A stretch of DNA of 64,000 nt from Photobacterium indicum (lineage in GTDB: Bacteria; Pseudomonadota; Gammaproteobacteria; Enterobacterales; Vibrionaceae): contig NZ_PYOC01000001.1 in assembly GCF_003026215.1 (NCBI RefSeq), positions 558,001 to 622,000 on the forward strand, in the 5' to 3' direction. Each line of letters opens with the position of its first letter. Within the stretch, counting starts at the first letter, position 1. Below the pieces are notes generated by a model. That model saw nothing but the letters and a program-made list of their open reading frames with translations. It was not told the origin of the DNA and did no database searches. A program made the position numbers and the translations under genes. This document shows positions 25,520 through 35,484 of the stretch, piece by piece.

Positions 25520-26740
25520 TTATTCAGTGACGATTAAATTACGTCCATTTTCTTTCGCTTTATATAAACACTTGTCTGCGCGGCCAATAAGATCATGCAC
25601 GTTACTGTCAGCGTTGACGACCCCTGCACTAATTGTATAGCTAATTTTATTATTTAGGATACTGAGCTGGCTATCTGCAATGTCATTTTTTAACGCTTCA
25701 AGGCGTTGGTTGAACACTACAGGTGAATTGCCATAAAGTATGCAGAATTCTTCGCCACCAAATCGTGCGACAAGGGCGTCTGAAAAGTAATTTTTTAAAG
25801 TGTTAGCAAATTCAATCAATACCATATCGCCAATGTGGTGGCCATGGGTATCGTTGATTGTTTTAAAACTATCGATATCAAGTAATGCTAAACATCGAGG
25901 GCCCAAATGGCTTTTTGACAATGGTTGGTCAAAGAAATAACGACGGTTCCACGTTTGAGTTAGGTAGTCTTTATTCGCCAGGTGAAAAAGGTGACGCTCA
26001 GAATCTAGAGCGTTTAATGTGCTGTGTAAACGACAATAGAATTCTTCTTGATTAAAGGGCTTGGTTAAAAAGTCATTTGCACCGGCTTTAAGAAACTTCG
26101 CGGTTAATGCTGCCTCATCACTGGCTGATAACCCTATTATTGCTACTTGTCCGGGGCGGTGATGTTTTCGTATTTCTTTAATCAGACTAACACCGTCACG
26201 TTCTGGCATTGAATAGTCGGTAATAATTAAACTAATGTCTTTGTGTTGTTGGAATACTTCTAATGCGTGCTCACCATTTTTAGCTTCAATCACTGTAAGA
26301 TATTGGCGTTCAAGTAAACTGCGAATATAACGGCGAGCCGTCGTTGAATCATCAACAACAAGTATTTTATGATCGCTGTTACTTTCTAGTCGCTTTAATA
26401 TGGGAATGATCGACGCTATACAAGCTGGGCTATCTTTAGGAATATAATCAATAACCGTTTTTGCCAGTACTTTTTCGCGTGTCATTTCATCCATTAAAGC
26501 CGTTAGAACGATAACTTTAATATCGACAGATAAACAAACATCAATAATCTCGCCATCTTGTCCATCAGGTAGACAATAATCAAGAATTGCGCATAGGAAG
26601 TCAGTTGTTTCATCAAGTATTCTTTCTGCTTCGGCGATAGTTTCGGCGAAGATTGGGAAAAAACCTGACTTTCGAAGTTCTATTTCAATCGCTCTTCGAA
26701 AAGGGCGGCTATCTTCTACAACTAATATTTTTTGTTCCAT
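25520..26740 (-). CDS. Tandem-receiver response regulator with GGDEF output
   Basis: A 406-aa diguanylate cyclase controlled by phosphorylation. The first receiver (about 1-115) keeps its phospho-site Asp in AILDYCLPDGQ and a Lys in YIPKDS. The second (about 123-245) has LVVDDS, LIITDYSMPERDG and FLTKPFN. The GGDEF domain starts at NKDYLTQTWNRRYFF and contains ARFGGEEF. The expected inhibitory RxxD is replaced (FSDA). This layout resembles PleD except that both receivers here look phosphorylatable. No kinase gene is adjacent. The start ATG 26740 is supported by the immediate receiver-domain beginning. Confidence 0.92.
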   Translation of the reverse strand: MEQKILVVEDSRPFRRAIEIELRKSGFFPIFAETIAEAERILDETTDFLCAILDYCLPDGQDGEIIDVCLSVDIKVIVLTALMDEMTREKVLAKTVIDYIPKDSPACIASIIPILKRLESNSDHKILVVDDSTTARRYIRSLLERQYLTVIEAKNGEHALEVFQQHKDISLIITDYSMPERDGVSLIKEIRKHHRPGQVAIIGLSASDEAALTAKFLKAGANDFLTKPFNQEEFYCRLHSTLNALDSERHLFHLANKDYLTQTWNRRYFFDQPLSKSHLGPRCLALLDIDSFKTINDTHGHHIGDMVLIEFANTLKNYFSDALVARFGGEEFCILYGNSPVVFNQRLEALKNDIADSQLSILNNKISYTISAGVVNADSNVHDLIGRADKCLYKAKENGRNLIVTE

Positions 26741-27278
26741 TGTTACGGCAACCTTGAGGAGATTATCTAATAGTTGAGTGATGTATCATTATGTATTTTT
26801 AGGCGAAAGATTATGCGCTATTTTACAATGTGATACAAATAAAGATGTCAAAAAAAAGTTTATAAATGAAGGTGATAACGGAAAAGTGACTATTTATTGA
26901 CGGTTTTGGTTATATGGTATGGCATTCATGCTTTGGTAAACAATATCTTAAGCTTTAATGTTAATTGTTTGTTCTCAATCTGGTCTATTTGTATGTCAGT
27001 TACTCGCCAGTGTTCATTGTTACTGATGGCAGGTATTGATAAAAAGCATATTAGCTATCATTCTGTTGTTATGTTTACTGCGAGTCTTTAAGTAAAATTA
27101 AGCAGAAGTGATACGTAAAAATATAAAGCAACAAAAATTAAACACTGATGAATAGTTATCTTATATACCCAAGCTACCTTTGGCATAAACCTGCCCCCTT
27201 TGATGTTCCCAAAATGAAGATTCAAAGGGGGAGGGTGTTGTACTTAGTTCATGAATTCGGCAGTCATAATTTTATGAC
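26741..27278. other. 538-bp intergenic stretch with repeat fragment
   Basis: No gene supported. A TATACCCAAGC fragment (27164-27174) is followed by a 10-bp stem, ccccctttga / tcaaaggggg (27194-27231), without a T tract. It lies just beyond the stop of the AsmA-family gene and may form its transcript end. Confidence 0.4.
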
Positions 27279-30200
27279 TTATGAACCTTGCCAAATTCTT
27301 TCACACGTTTGACTACCATCTCGTTCGAGTGGTTTTTCGATTAACCAGCGAATAGGCGACACAACGGGACTTGTTGTAAAGCGAACCGAGGTTTCGAAAA
27401 TAGCAGACCAAGGTACATCAAGGTTAAAGTCTTCAAACTTGCCATGTACCTCAACTGGGGTTTGCAAGCTGAATATTTGTGCCTTCTTCGACTTAGGGCT
27501 TAGATATAAGTCAAATGCACGGTCTGCATAGCTCGCATTGAACAGGCCATTGACTTGAATGCGAGTGGTATCAAGCAGCAAGTCACGTTGAGTCATTGTT
27601 CCCTGTTTAATATCCATGCCCGCTGCAACACAATTTAATACCGATGGGTCATCATTGGTAAAGTTGGGTAAAATGGCATCGGTTAAGCTGACAGCCCACA
27701 GATCAATTAAGTTGGCTTCAAATGTTTTAGGCCAAGCAGCAAAACCAATGAATCCGTTCGCATTATTCATCAGTGTATCTGGGGTGTTAGCGATGCTTGT
27801 TAGGCTGAATTGCGTACTGATTTTACCGTGCATGTCTGTGTTCGGATCGAGTCGACGCGCAAGAATGCCATAATCAAAATTGGTTACTTTACCTTGCAGG
27901 TTAATATCAAACATTTCTTGTTTGGCTTTCACTTCACCATGGATATTGATATCGCCACCGGGTAATTTCACATGCAATGGTTGCAGAGTGAATTGCCCTT
28001 GCTCTAGTTGCCAATATAGCTTGCCCGCGCCCAGCCAGTCAGCTCCTGACCGTACTTCATCGACATTGAGCTTGAAGTTAGCGTTCACTATATCTAAACC
28101 TTCAGGGCTAATAACGGGTACTGCATCACTGTCTTTGCTATTGATAGTAGTACTTTCAATAGATTGTTCTTCAGCTAACCATGCTTGCCAGCCTGTAGCC
28201 TTAAAGTCATTAATTTGGATAAATGGTGCATGCAAAGCGATATTAACAGAAGGACGATCTTGTCCTTTTATTGGCGGAATAATGTCACCTTTGCCCATTA
28301 ATTTACTGTCACCCACTTGTACCATCATATCGCGCAGGTGGTAGCCGATATCATCCATCGACATTTGAGCTGCAAGCTTTATCGGGCCATAAGGGGGCAG
28401 TTCAACACCAGTAAAGAGGTTAAAGCGATCTAAGTTCGGTGTGTAAGCATCAAAAGCGAGATTTAAACGTTTAATGTCCATTGGCAGGGTAACGCTAGAT
28501 CGCGCATTGAATGCCATATCACCCACATTAACCGCTAAATTAACGGGCATTGATTTTCGTCCGTCATTGGCTTGTTTCAGTGACAGTGAATCCAATTTTA
28601 TAGAAACTGCGCGTTCAGATGCTTGCCCTGCGATTTTGAGCTGTGTTGCATCATTAGGCCCCGTAATAAAGCGCCCATTATTAAGTGAAACATTAATGGC
28701 TTTTCCGGTGTAGACATCAGCGATTTTTAGTTCGCCTCCCGACATTTTAGCTTCGATTTTGGCTTGTTCCATTAACTCGATAATCGTGCGACCCGATAGG
28801 TCAATGGCAAGCTGGGCTGATTTAAGCTTCATGCCCAAATCATCGGTTACATCAAATTGCGATAAAATACGACCAATATCGGGATTATTAACGCCAAGAT
28901 TGAGCTGCGTACTGATGTTTGCATTATTTAAGTTAAACGCAATATCTCCGCTATAGCGACTACCGGCATAACTAGCCCCAAAAGGGGAAGCTGGCATTTT
29001 TCCGTTTCGCACTTTTCCTGTGAAGTTCACGTTATCGACATGTTGATCTGCCCATGTCATTGTTTTTACGCTAAGTGATAAATCAGCATCTGCAATAACA
29101 AGATCATTGCCTAATAATGGCACATCTAGATTCACGCCTTGTGTCGGTACTGCTTGTTCTACTTGGGGTAATTCATCATCGTTAATAAACTGACCAAATT
29201 GCGTGAAATCCAATTGGTCAAATTGCATGTTAAGCACTAAAAATGGGTTACCGTCTTCTGGTCGCCATTTTGCTTCAAATTGCCCTTTGGTGTTCATTAA
29301 AGATAAAGTGGGTACATCAAGGTTGATCCACTTACCTTGGTAAGTCAGCTTACCGTTTAATGCAATTTCACCATTTACGTTAGTTTGCGTGCCCAACCAA
29401 GGGCTTAGCTTGCTAGCATTATCGCCTTGAACGGTTAAGTTGAACCAACTACCTTCTTGCCATTGAGTTCCGACTAATAAGCCTTGTGCTTTTACATCTA
29501 ATACTGAGCTATCGACATGTAATTGTGTTGGCCAATCGCGACCGTTAATAATGTCACTTAGCGTGCCAGCCTTGGCAGTTACATGGGTCGGAATACCCAT
29601 GAGCTCGCCTTGAATATCAGAGCTGAAAGGGCGATTCATTCCTGCTGCTAATTGGGCGGTATCAATTGCAAATGTTGCTTGGCTGCCCCAGCCGACGTTG
29701 GCATCATCAATTGAAAGTGCAATTTGGCTGTTATCTAACCATTCTTGCAGTTTGGTGCCTTGCGTGGTGATTGTTAACTCAGACGATGTAAGGTGACCAG
29801 AGGCGTAAGGAATACCGGTTAACCAGCCAGCGATTTCCCCTAGAGAAGAATCTTTTGCCCCCAGGGTAATATCGACATTCGATGTCCATTCAGTTGCATC
29901 GATCCTTGCATTACCACGAAATGGAACATTGGCAATGTCTGCGGTCATTGGCGCTTGTAGTTTTCCGTCGACCCCTTCGATATTTAGCGATAAATTGGCG
30001 ACGTTTGTACCTAGTCCTTTAACTTCGCCAATATGTACGCCGACTTTAGTGGTGGTTTTCATTAGCCATTGGTCGAGTGCCCGCTGTAATGGTGACTGTT
30101 GTGGTGCTGCACCATAAGCCGACATCATCATTGGTTGGGGCTCTTCTGGTTGTAACCATGGGCGTAAATCAATCAATGGAATATCGAGTTGCCCTTCAAT

Positions 30201-31241
30201 GAAGTTATGACCGTCGGTGTATGGCACATCCAGCTTAACGTCGAGGTAGCCTTTGGCTTGGGTTATCGGGCTTGTTAGGGTAAGGTCGGTAATCGCGAAA
30301 TGATTCATAGAAGCAGTGACATCAGCGTTTATGCTAAGTGGTGCGATAGGTTTTACATCAAGCCCTAATAAATCTTCAATGGGGCGAGTATCTTGCCAAT
30401 CAAGCTGCACTGTAGCGTGTGATTCTCCTTGTTGCAGCGGTACGACATTCGCGTCGATGTTTAGTTGCGCACCTGCAAACTCTCCCTTCGCTTTCAGTAA
30501 ACCCTGCTGATCATTAATTAGGTTTTCTAGATCACCGTTAAGAGTTAAATCATAATCTTGCCCCATGGTGTGCCCTTTAATATCAAGCTGCCATGTATCA
30601 GGTTTGGTCAGATTAAGGTTTTCTAAAAAAAAGCCAATATATTGATTTTGAATCTGATCTTCATAAGCGAATGTAATATTTTTCGCTGAAATACTGTCAC
30701 TTAAACGTAACGAGAAAGGCAATCCGGAATTCGATGGAGCTTGGCTTTCAGCATTAACATTTAGGTTTGATGCGCTTGCAGATGAGGGCTGCTCATTAAA
30801 TTCCCAATTCGTTAGGCCATCCGCTGTTTTGGCTAAATTAAGCGCGATATCCTCAAACTCAAGGTGATCAATTTCCAAGGTATTATTTAAAAGAGGTAAC
30901 ACTGATATCTTTGCTTCTAAGTAACCTGATGTCAGCATTGGTTGCCATGGAATATCCTCAATATTGCCTATCATTACTCCTTCAAGTCGAATCGCAGGGC
31001 TGAATGAGATCTCGAGTTCGATATCGCCTGTTATTTCAGCATCGCGATGAAGGTTATCGGTTAGCCATTGATTAATGTAAGCACGGTGTGGCGCGAGATC
31101 TAAATTAACGCCGTAACTTAATACGCCTGTTATAAGGATCATTGGACTTAAGAGGCCAATCGAGGCCCATTTGGCAATTTTTTTTAATCGGCGCGGCTTA
31201 ATAGAAGGCGAAGCGTCTGTTTGCGAATGCGGTTGAGTCAT
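27279..31241 (-). CDS. Very long AsmA-family protein
   Basis: A 1320-aa protein anchored by one N-terminal membrane segment (about 24-46) with the rest in the periplasm. The start of the mature part (LDLAPHRAYINQWLTDNLHRDAEITGDIELEISFSPAIRLEGVMIGN) is the classic AsmA N-terminal domain. The body is a long run of beta-strand repeats, and the C-terminal AsmA_2-like region includes FDINLQGKVTNFDYGILARRLDPNTDMHG. AsmA-family proteins of this bridge-like kind are linked to phospholipid transfer to the outer membrane (family knowledge). At twice the size of E. coli AsmA it is nearer the TamB/YhdP size class. It stands alone. Confidence 0.85.
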   Translation of the reverse strand: MTQPHSQTDASPSIKPRRLKKIAKWASIGLLSPMILITGVLSYGVNLDLAPHRAYINQWLTDNLHRDAEITGDIELEISFSPAIRLEGVMIGNIEDIPWQPMLTSGYLEAKISVLPLLNNTLEIDHLEFEDIALNLAKTADGLTNWEFNEQPSSASASNLNVNAESQAPSNSGLPFSLRLSDSISAKNITFAYEDQIQNQYIGFFLENLNLTKPDTWQLDIKGHTMGQDYDLTLNGDLENLINDQQGLLKAKGEFAGAQLNIDANVVPLQQGESHATVQLDWQDTRPIEDLLGLDVKPIAPLSINADVTASMNHFAITDLTLTSPITQAKGYLDVKLDVPYTDGHNFIEGQLDIPLIDLRPWLQPEEPQPMMMSAYGAAPQQSPLQRALDQWLMKTTTKVGVHIGEVKGLGTNVANLSLNIEGVDGKLQAPMTADIANVPFRGNARIDATEWTSNVDITLGAKDSSLGEIAGWLTGIPYASGHLTSSELTITTQGTKLQEWLDNSQIALSIDDANVGWGSQATFAIDTAQLAAGMNRPFSSDIQGELMGIPTHVTAKAGTLSDIINGRDWPTQLHVDSSVLDVKAQGLLVGTQWQEGSWFNLTVQGDNASKLSPWLGTQTNVNGEIALNGKLTYQGKWINLDVPTLSLMNTKGQFEAKWRPEDGNPFLVLNMQFDQLDFTQFGQFINDDELPQVEQAVPTQGVNLDVPLLGNDLVIADADLSLSVKTMTWADQHVDNVNFTGKVRNGKMPASPFGASYAGSRYSGDIAFNLNNANISTQLNLGVNNPDIGRILSQFDVTDDLGMKLKSAQLAIDLSGRTIIELMEQAKIEAKMSGGELKIADVYTGKAINVSLNNGRFITGPNDATQLKIAGQASERAVSIKLDSLSLKQANDGRKSMPVNLAVNVGDMAFNARSSVTLPMDIKRLNLAFDAYTPNLDRFNLFTGVELPPYGPIKLAAQMSMDDIGYHLRDMMVQVGDSKLMGKGDIIPPIKGQDRPSVNIALHAPFIQINDFKATGWQAWLAEEQSIESTTINSKDSDAVPVISPEGLDIVNANFKLNVDEVRSGADWLGAGKLYWQLEQGQFTLQPLHVKLPGGDINIHGEVKAKQEMFDINLQGKVTNFDYGILARRLDPNTDMHGKISTQFSLTSIANTPDTLMNNANGFIGFAAWPKTFEANLIDLWAVSLTDAILPNFTNDDPSVLNCVAAGMDIKQGTMTQRDLLLDTTRIQVNGLFNASYADRAFDLYLSPKSKKAQIFSLQTPVEVHGKFEDFNLDVPWSAIFETSVRFTTSPVVSPIRWLIEKPLERDGSQTCERIWQGS

Positions 31242-31531
31242 AAATTAAGCGCTTTAAATTTCCAGAAAGATAATAAATTGGATGATGTTTTATTGCTTAA
31301 GATACCATGAATGGGGGCTTTACAGATATGAGTTAACCATAAAATGACAGTACAAATCACCTGTGTTTGTAATCTGTTTTGCTAAAGGTAAGGTAGTATG
31401 TCGATGAAGCATTTCCTTTGGGTTAACCTGTAAAACAGCCATGTGTGGGTATTGATATAGGATATGCGTGTTGTTGATAAATATAAAATTCCCTATTATC
31501 TAACGCTACATACCGATATTGAGCCAATGCC

Positions 31532-32437
31532 ATGAAAATTGATTTAACCAATCTGATCACCGAAAGCCGTAATACAGCCAGCCAGCACATCGATACCTTA
31601 TCAACCATCGATATGTTGAAAGTGATCAATGATGAAGATAAAAAAGTGGCGTTAGCGGTTGAACAAACATTACCAGAAATTAGCCAAGTGGTAGATGTCA
31701 TCACTGAGGCATTTAAGAAGGGCGGGCGTTTAATATATACCGGTGCTGGTACATCTGGTCGGCTTGGTATTTTAGACGCGAGTGAGTGCCCACCGACTTA
31801 TGGTTCTAAACCTGAACAAGTGGTTGGCCTTATTGCTGGTGGGCATACCGCTATTTTACGTGCAGTAGAAAATGCAGAAGATAACCGTGAGCTGGGTGAA
31901 GGTGATTTAAAAGACCTTAATTTTAATGGAAAAGATGTGCTCGTCGGAATAGCTGCAAGTGGACGTACTCCTTATGTTTTAGGGGCGATGGCGTATGCCA
32001 AATCGGTGAATGCTACCGTTGCTTGCATTAGTTGTAACCCTAATAGCCTCATGACAAAAGCGGCTGATATTAGTATTACTCCTATTGTAGGGGCAGAAGT
32101 GGTAACGGGTTCATCTCGCATGAAAGCAGGCACTGCGCAGAAGTTGGTGCTGAATATGCTGACGACGGGAGCAATGATTCGTTCGGGTAAAGTGTTCGGC
32201 AACTTGATGGTCGATGTTGAAGCCACCAATGCTAAGTTGGTTGAACGTCAGAAAAAGATTGTTATTGAAGCAACAGACTGCAGTCGAGAAGAAGCAGAAA
32301 GCGCATTAGCGGCATGTAACGGACATTGCAAAACAGCAATCGTAATGGTGTTGGCACAGTTAAATGCAGAAGAGGCCAAGCAATTATTGGATAATAACAA
32401 AGGCTTTATTCGTGCTGCGATTGCGGCAGGAAAATAA
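31532..32437 (+). CDS. murQ: N-acetylmuramic acid 6-phosphate etherase
   Basis: Cytoplasmic enzyme that removes the lactyl ether from MurNAc-6-P to give GlcNAc-6-P and D-lactate, used in cell-wall recycling. The 301 aa match the family (E. coli 298). The SIS-domain motifs [35 protein letters not shown] and [20 protein letters not shown] are all present. The usual MurP transporter is not next to it; a NagE-type EIICB is 8 kb away. ATG 31532 follows GAGCCAATGCC, a weak site. A repeat-associated hairpin lies after the stop. Confidence 0.95.
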   Translation: MKIDLTNLITESRNTASQHIDTLSTIDMLKVINDEDKKVALAVEQTLPEISQVVDVITEAFKKGGRLIYTGAGTSGRLGILDASECPPTYGSKPEQVVGLIAGGHTAILRAVENAEDNRELGEGDLKDLNFNGKDVLVGIAASGRTPYVLGAMAYAKSVNATVACISCNPNSLMTKAADISITPIVGAEVVTGSSRMKAGTAQKLVLNMLTTGAMIRSGKVFGNLMVDVEATNAKLVERQKKIVIEATDCSREEAESALAACNGHCKTAIVMVLAQLNAEEAKQLLDNNKGFIRAAIAAGK

Positions 32438-32473
32438 TGATGATTTTTCGGAGAGTCATTTTCCGTTAGACAC

Positions 32474-32547
32474 TATATCCAAGCAACCTCAAGATGCTGG
32501 GTTCATAGGACTCAGAGGGTTCAATGTTGATTACTCAACATTGAACC
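32474..32547. repeat. Dispersed repeat copy with 13-bp hairpin after murQ
   Basis: tatatccaagcaacctcaag opens the element (32474), matching the inner part of the copy at 21759-21828. A perfect 13-bp stem with a 4-nt loop (32518-32530 / 32535-32547) follows. There is no T tract, but the stem could stabilise the murQ mRNA end. Confidence 0.6.
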
Positions 32548-32613
32548 GCTATGTAATTGAATATACGCGATTGCTAGAAAATTAGACTCGCAAAAAAGTG
32601 TCTTTATTTTCAC

Positions 32614-33369
32614 CTATACCAACATGACGTTGATACCCGCGTCTTTCAATTGAGTAATAACTTCTGGGTTGGCATCTTTACCAGTGATTAAAGTGTGAAT
32701 CTTCGTCGCGTGGCAGAACAACATACCTGCGCGCTGACCAACTTTACTGCTATCTGTGAGTACGACCAATTTACCTACGTGATCTAACATTTTTTGTTCT
32801 GCCATCGCTGTGAGCATGTCCATTTTGTACAACCCATCAGCAGTTAAGCCTTTCCCGCTGGTGAACATCCAATGCCCAGCATATAACGATGATACTTCGT
32901 CTTGTGGTGCTAAGGTGATGGATTGGGTTTTGTTGTATTGACCACCAATGATTACGACTCCATCGTGTTCTTCTTCAATCAGGTAGTTTGCCAACGGGAA
33001 AAAGTTGGTGATTACTTGCACATCTTGTCCACAAAGCTCTTGCCCTAATAGGAAGGCTGTTGAACCACAATTGATAACCGCACTTTCACCCGGTGCAATC
33101 AGAGAGGCGGCTGCTTGGGCAATGCGCACTTTTTCATCATGGTTTGAGACATGATTAATATTAAATGGAGACCAAACAGCTTTTTCTTGAGTGATGGCTT
33201 CTGCGCCATTACGGACTTTTCTTAACTTCTTCGAATCATTGAGCTTATTGATATCACGACGTGCTGTTGCCGGTGAAATATCATAGGCCTCGATAAGGCT
33301 ATTTACGGTGATATATCGTTTCTGCTGCAAGAGTTCTAGGATGGCACTATGCCGTTGTGCTTCTGTCAT
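32614..33369 (-). CDS. ulaR: DeoR-family ascorbate-utilisation repressor (first UlaR copy)
   Basis: A 251-aa regulator, the same length as E. coli UlaR and very alike: [14 protein letters not shown], helix-turn-helix [53 protein letters not shown] and [16 protein letters not shown]. UlaR represses the ula genes and releases DNA on binding L-ascorbate-6-phosphate (family knowledge). It ends the minus-strand arm of the ula cluster, 226 bp downstream of ulaE. A second UlaR-like gene lies at 36662-37417. Its own upstream DNA carries phased TGAYT repeats, suggesting autoregulation. Confidence 0.9.
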   Translation of the reverse strand: MTEAQRHSAILELLQQKRYITVNSLIEAYDISPATARRDINKLNDSKKLRKVRNGAEAITQEKAVWSPFNINHVSNHDEKVRIAQAAASLIAPGESAVINCGSTAFLLGQELCGQDVQVITNFFPLANYLIEEEHDGVVIIGGQYNKTQSITLAPQDEVSSLYAGHWMFTSGKGLTADGLYKMDMLTAMAEQKMLDHVGKLVVLTDSSKVGQRAGMLFCHATKIHTLITGKDANPEVITQLKDAGINVMLV

Positions 33370-33373
33370 AGCA

Positions 33374-33412
33374 TGCCTTTATTATGATTATTACTGACTG
33401 CTTATGATTGTA
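33374..33412. promoter_or_regulatory. Phased TGAYT repeats upstream of ulaR copy 1 (putative UlaR operator)
   Basis: TGCCT (33374), TGATT (33385), TGACT (33395) and TGATT (33405) recur every 10-11 bp, mostly within TTATGATTRT. The same pattern is found on both sides of the ulaR2-ulaA gap. It starts 5 bp from the ulaR1 start codon. Confidence 0.6.
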
Positions 33413-33595
33413 TACCGCGAGTTATGAGATTAAAAGACGTCATCTGCTCGCATTAGCCGAGAAATGACACGTATCAAGTGTATGTATAGATTCTGTAAGC
33501 TCAGACGCATATCGTGTCGATTTTCAGCGCCTGAGTTAACAACTTTTCTTCGTGATGACGTCGATTTATGAGGTTGATGTAGGGAAGCTCAGGTA

Positions 33596-34468
33596 TTACG
33601 TGAGCGCAAACCCTGCTGCTTGTCCCATTTCAGTGAGACGAGTTTTTGCTAATTGAATGTTGTTGGCCCATTCATCATCTTGAGCCCACATTTCAATTAC
33701 CATAGGGGCAGCGTAGTCCATGTTAGCTAAGGTTTTGAAAATTGATGGGAAATCGACATCGCCTTCACCTATTACTAAGTCGCGGAATTGGCCTTTACAG
33801 GTACTACTGACTTTTAATGTGTCTTTTAAGTGAATTTGGATGATGTGATCGCTGCTGAGTTGTAGCTCGGTACAGATATCATAATTCCATCCGGTGATGT
33901 TGCCGACATCGGGGTAGGACATGAAGTACGGTGAAGGAATGGCTTTTTTCAGTACTTCAAATTTGCTGAGTGAGTTGAGGTAAGGGGTATCCATAATTTC
34001 GACACCTAGCATGATACCGGCGCGTTCTGCCATTTTGGTGGCGGCTTTCATGCCTTCGATGAAGCGTTGGTGGCTTGCTGCGGTTTGTGGTTCGTAATAC
34101 ACGTCGTAACCGGCCAGCTGGATGCAGCGGATACCGAGTTTATAGGCCAAGTTGATGGCCTTCTCCATAATGACATAGGCTTCATGACGAATCGCTTCAT
34201 TTTCAGAACCGAAGGGGAACTTACGGTGTGCACTCAAACACATCGACTGTAATGGCAAGCCGTGTTGTTCGCATAAATGGCGTAGGTTGTAAATTTCTTC
34301 ATCGCTCCAGTCTAAGCGTGCTCGACGTTCATCTGATTCATCGACCGAAATTTCAATAAAATCAAAACCAAGATCTTTTGCGGCTACGATTTTTTGTTCC
34401 CATGACAAGTCTGCTGGCATAGCTTTTTCATACAAACCAAGGCGGAATTTCTTATTAAAATTATGCAT
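33596..34468 (-). CDS. ulaE: L-xylulose-5-phosphate 3-epimerase
   Basis: Cytoplasmic epimerase of the L-ascorbate pathway converting L-xylulose-5-P to L-ribulose-5-P. At 290 aa it has the xylose-isomerase-like barrel signature: LGLYEKAMPADLSWEQKI, DFIEISVDESDERRARLDW, SMCLSAHRKFPFGS, IQLAGYDVYYE, a metal-ligand Glu in LGVEIMDTP, PDVGNITGW, IHLKDT and VIEMWAQDD. ATG 34468 has AGGTGAT upstream. The HAD phosphatase gene ends 25 bp before it, so the two are almost surely co-transcribed. Confidence 0.95.
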   Translation of the reverse strand: MHNFNKKFRLGLYEKAMPADLSWEQKIVAAKDLGFDFIEISVDESDERRARLDWSDEEIYNLRHLCEQHGLPLQSMCLSAHRKFPFGSENEAIRHEAYVIMEKAINLAYKLGIRCIQLAGYDVYYEPQTAASHQRFIEGMKAATKMAERAGIMLGVEIMDTPYLNSLSKFEVLKKAIPSPYFMSYPDVGNITGWNYDICTELQLSSDHIIQIHLKDTLKVSSTCKGQFRDLVIGEGDVDFPSIFKTLANMDYAAPMVIEMWAQDDEWANNIQLAKTRLTEMGQAAGFALT

Positions 34469-34493
34469 ATATCACCTAAATTAAGTGGAGGGC

Positions 34494-35312
34494 TTAGAAG
34501 CAATCTGCGATGATTTCACTGATGCCTTGGTCGTTATTTGTGGTGGTTGTGATACGGTCTGCGATCTGCTTGACTGCCTCATCGGCATTGGCCATGGCGA
34601 CGCCGAGCCCAGCAAGGGTGATCATGGAAATGTCATTGTGGTTATCACCTATCGCTACAACCTTGCTTGGGTCAATGCGTTGGTCTGCTAAGTATTCAGC
34701 CAAGCGAAAGCCTTTAGTATTGCCTTTGTTGGAAAAATCGATACGGTTCGACCACGACTTCTCACCAGTAAAAGTGCTACGAATAAACGGTAATTCTGCG
34801 AAATTTGTGATGTTTTCAATGTTACCTTCAACCACGAATTTCCAGATGTAGGTATTGTTGTCGATTTCATCCAAGAAAGAATCAATGCGTTCAATCTCGG
34901 GTTTAATGTCAGCAGGAAACTGTTGCGACCAGGTTTCCATTGCTTCCATATAGTGGATGGGTGTTTTAGCCGAGAACGTCATTTTGTCGGTGACGTACAT
35001 CACCATGTTCAGTTTGTTTTGCTGTGCCAACGTGACAAATTGACGGGCATTGTCGTGAGAAATGGCCTGCTCAGTGATCACGCTGTTGGTTGAATAGTCA
35101 TATACATAGGTGCCATTGCAGCAAATGATCGGGGTATCGAGTTCGAGATCATGGTGGTATGGACGGGCGGCGGTATGGTGACGGCCTGTGACCAACAACA
35201 CAGTAGTGGTGTCTTTAATATGTGCAATCGCGTCTTTTATTTCGGGTAAGATTTGATGGTCAGTGGTTAATGTCGTGCCATCTAAATCTAAGGCCAGCAC
35301 GGAGTAAGTCAT
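34494..35312 (-). CDS. HAD (Cof-type) sugar-phosphate/pyridoxal-phosphate phosphatase, YbhA-like
   Basis: A 272-aa haloacid-dehalogenase phosphatase. Motif I LALDLDGTTLT, motif II LLVTGRHH, the cap region with LDTPIICCNGTYVYDY, a Lys in the NKGNTKGFRL block and motif IV AIGDNHNDISMI are intact. LDTP.ICCNGTY.YDY and GRHH point to the YbhA branch (pyridoxal-phosphate and sugar-phosphate phosphatase). ATG 35312 has AAGGGA at correct spacing; the frame is open further upstream but without such a site. It sits inside the ula arm between ulaG and ulaE, a position not seen in E. coli, and may dephosphorylate a pathway intermediate that builds up. Confidence 0.87.
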   Translation of the reverse strand: MTYSVLALDLDGTTLTTDHQILPEIKDAIAHIKDTTTVLLVTGRHHTAARPYHHDLELDTPIICCNGTYVYDYSTNSVITEQAISHDNARQFVTLAQQNKLNMVMYVTDKMTFSAKTPIHYMEAMETWSQQFPADIKPEIERIDSFLDEIDNNTYIWKFVVEGNIENITNFAELPFIRSTFTGEKSWSNRIDFSNKGNTKGFRLAEYLADQRIDPSKVVAIGDNHNDISMITLAGLGVAMANADEAVKQIADRITTTTNNDQGISEIIADCF

Positions 35313-35374
35313 GTTTATTCCCTTTGAATGAATCGCGTAAACCATATAAGTAAACGGGAAATGGTGAGTTCTGT

Positions 35375-35449
35375 CCTTTCATTACCCGGTGAGAAATGAA
35401 AGGGCTACCTTCCAACACAAACGATGCGAACTGAAAACAGGAAGATAGC
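35375..35449 (-). other. Hairpins between ulaG and the HAD phosphatase gene
   Basis: Two inverted repeats: cctttcatt / aatgaaagg (35375-35403) and an imperfect 11-bp pair (around 35405-35449, one mismatch). There is no T tract, so mRNA processing or differential stability is more likely than termination. Confidence 0.4.
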
Positions 35450-35484
35450 CACAGGTTTTTTTGTAGGGTTAAGAGTTTTAATGT

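Noticed and set aside
27194..27231. A rho-independent terminator for the AsmA-family gene
   Set aside because: The stem is strong (10 bp) but no T tract follows on the minus strand, and it adjoins a dispersed-repeat fragment, so I list it only as a stem.
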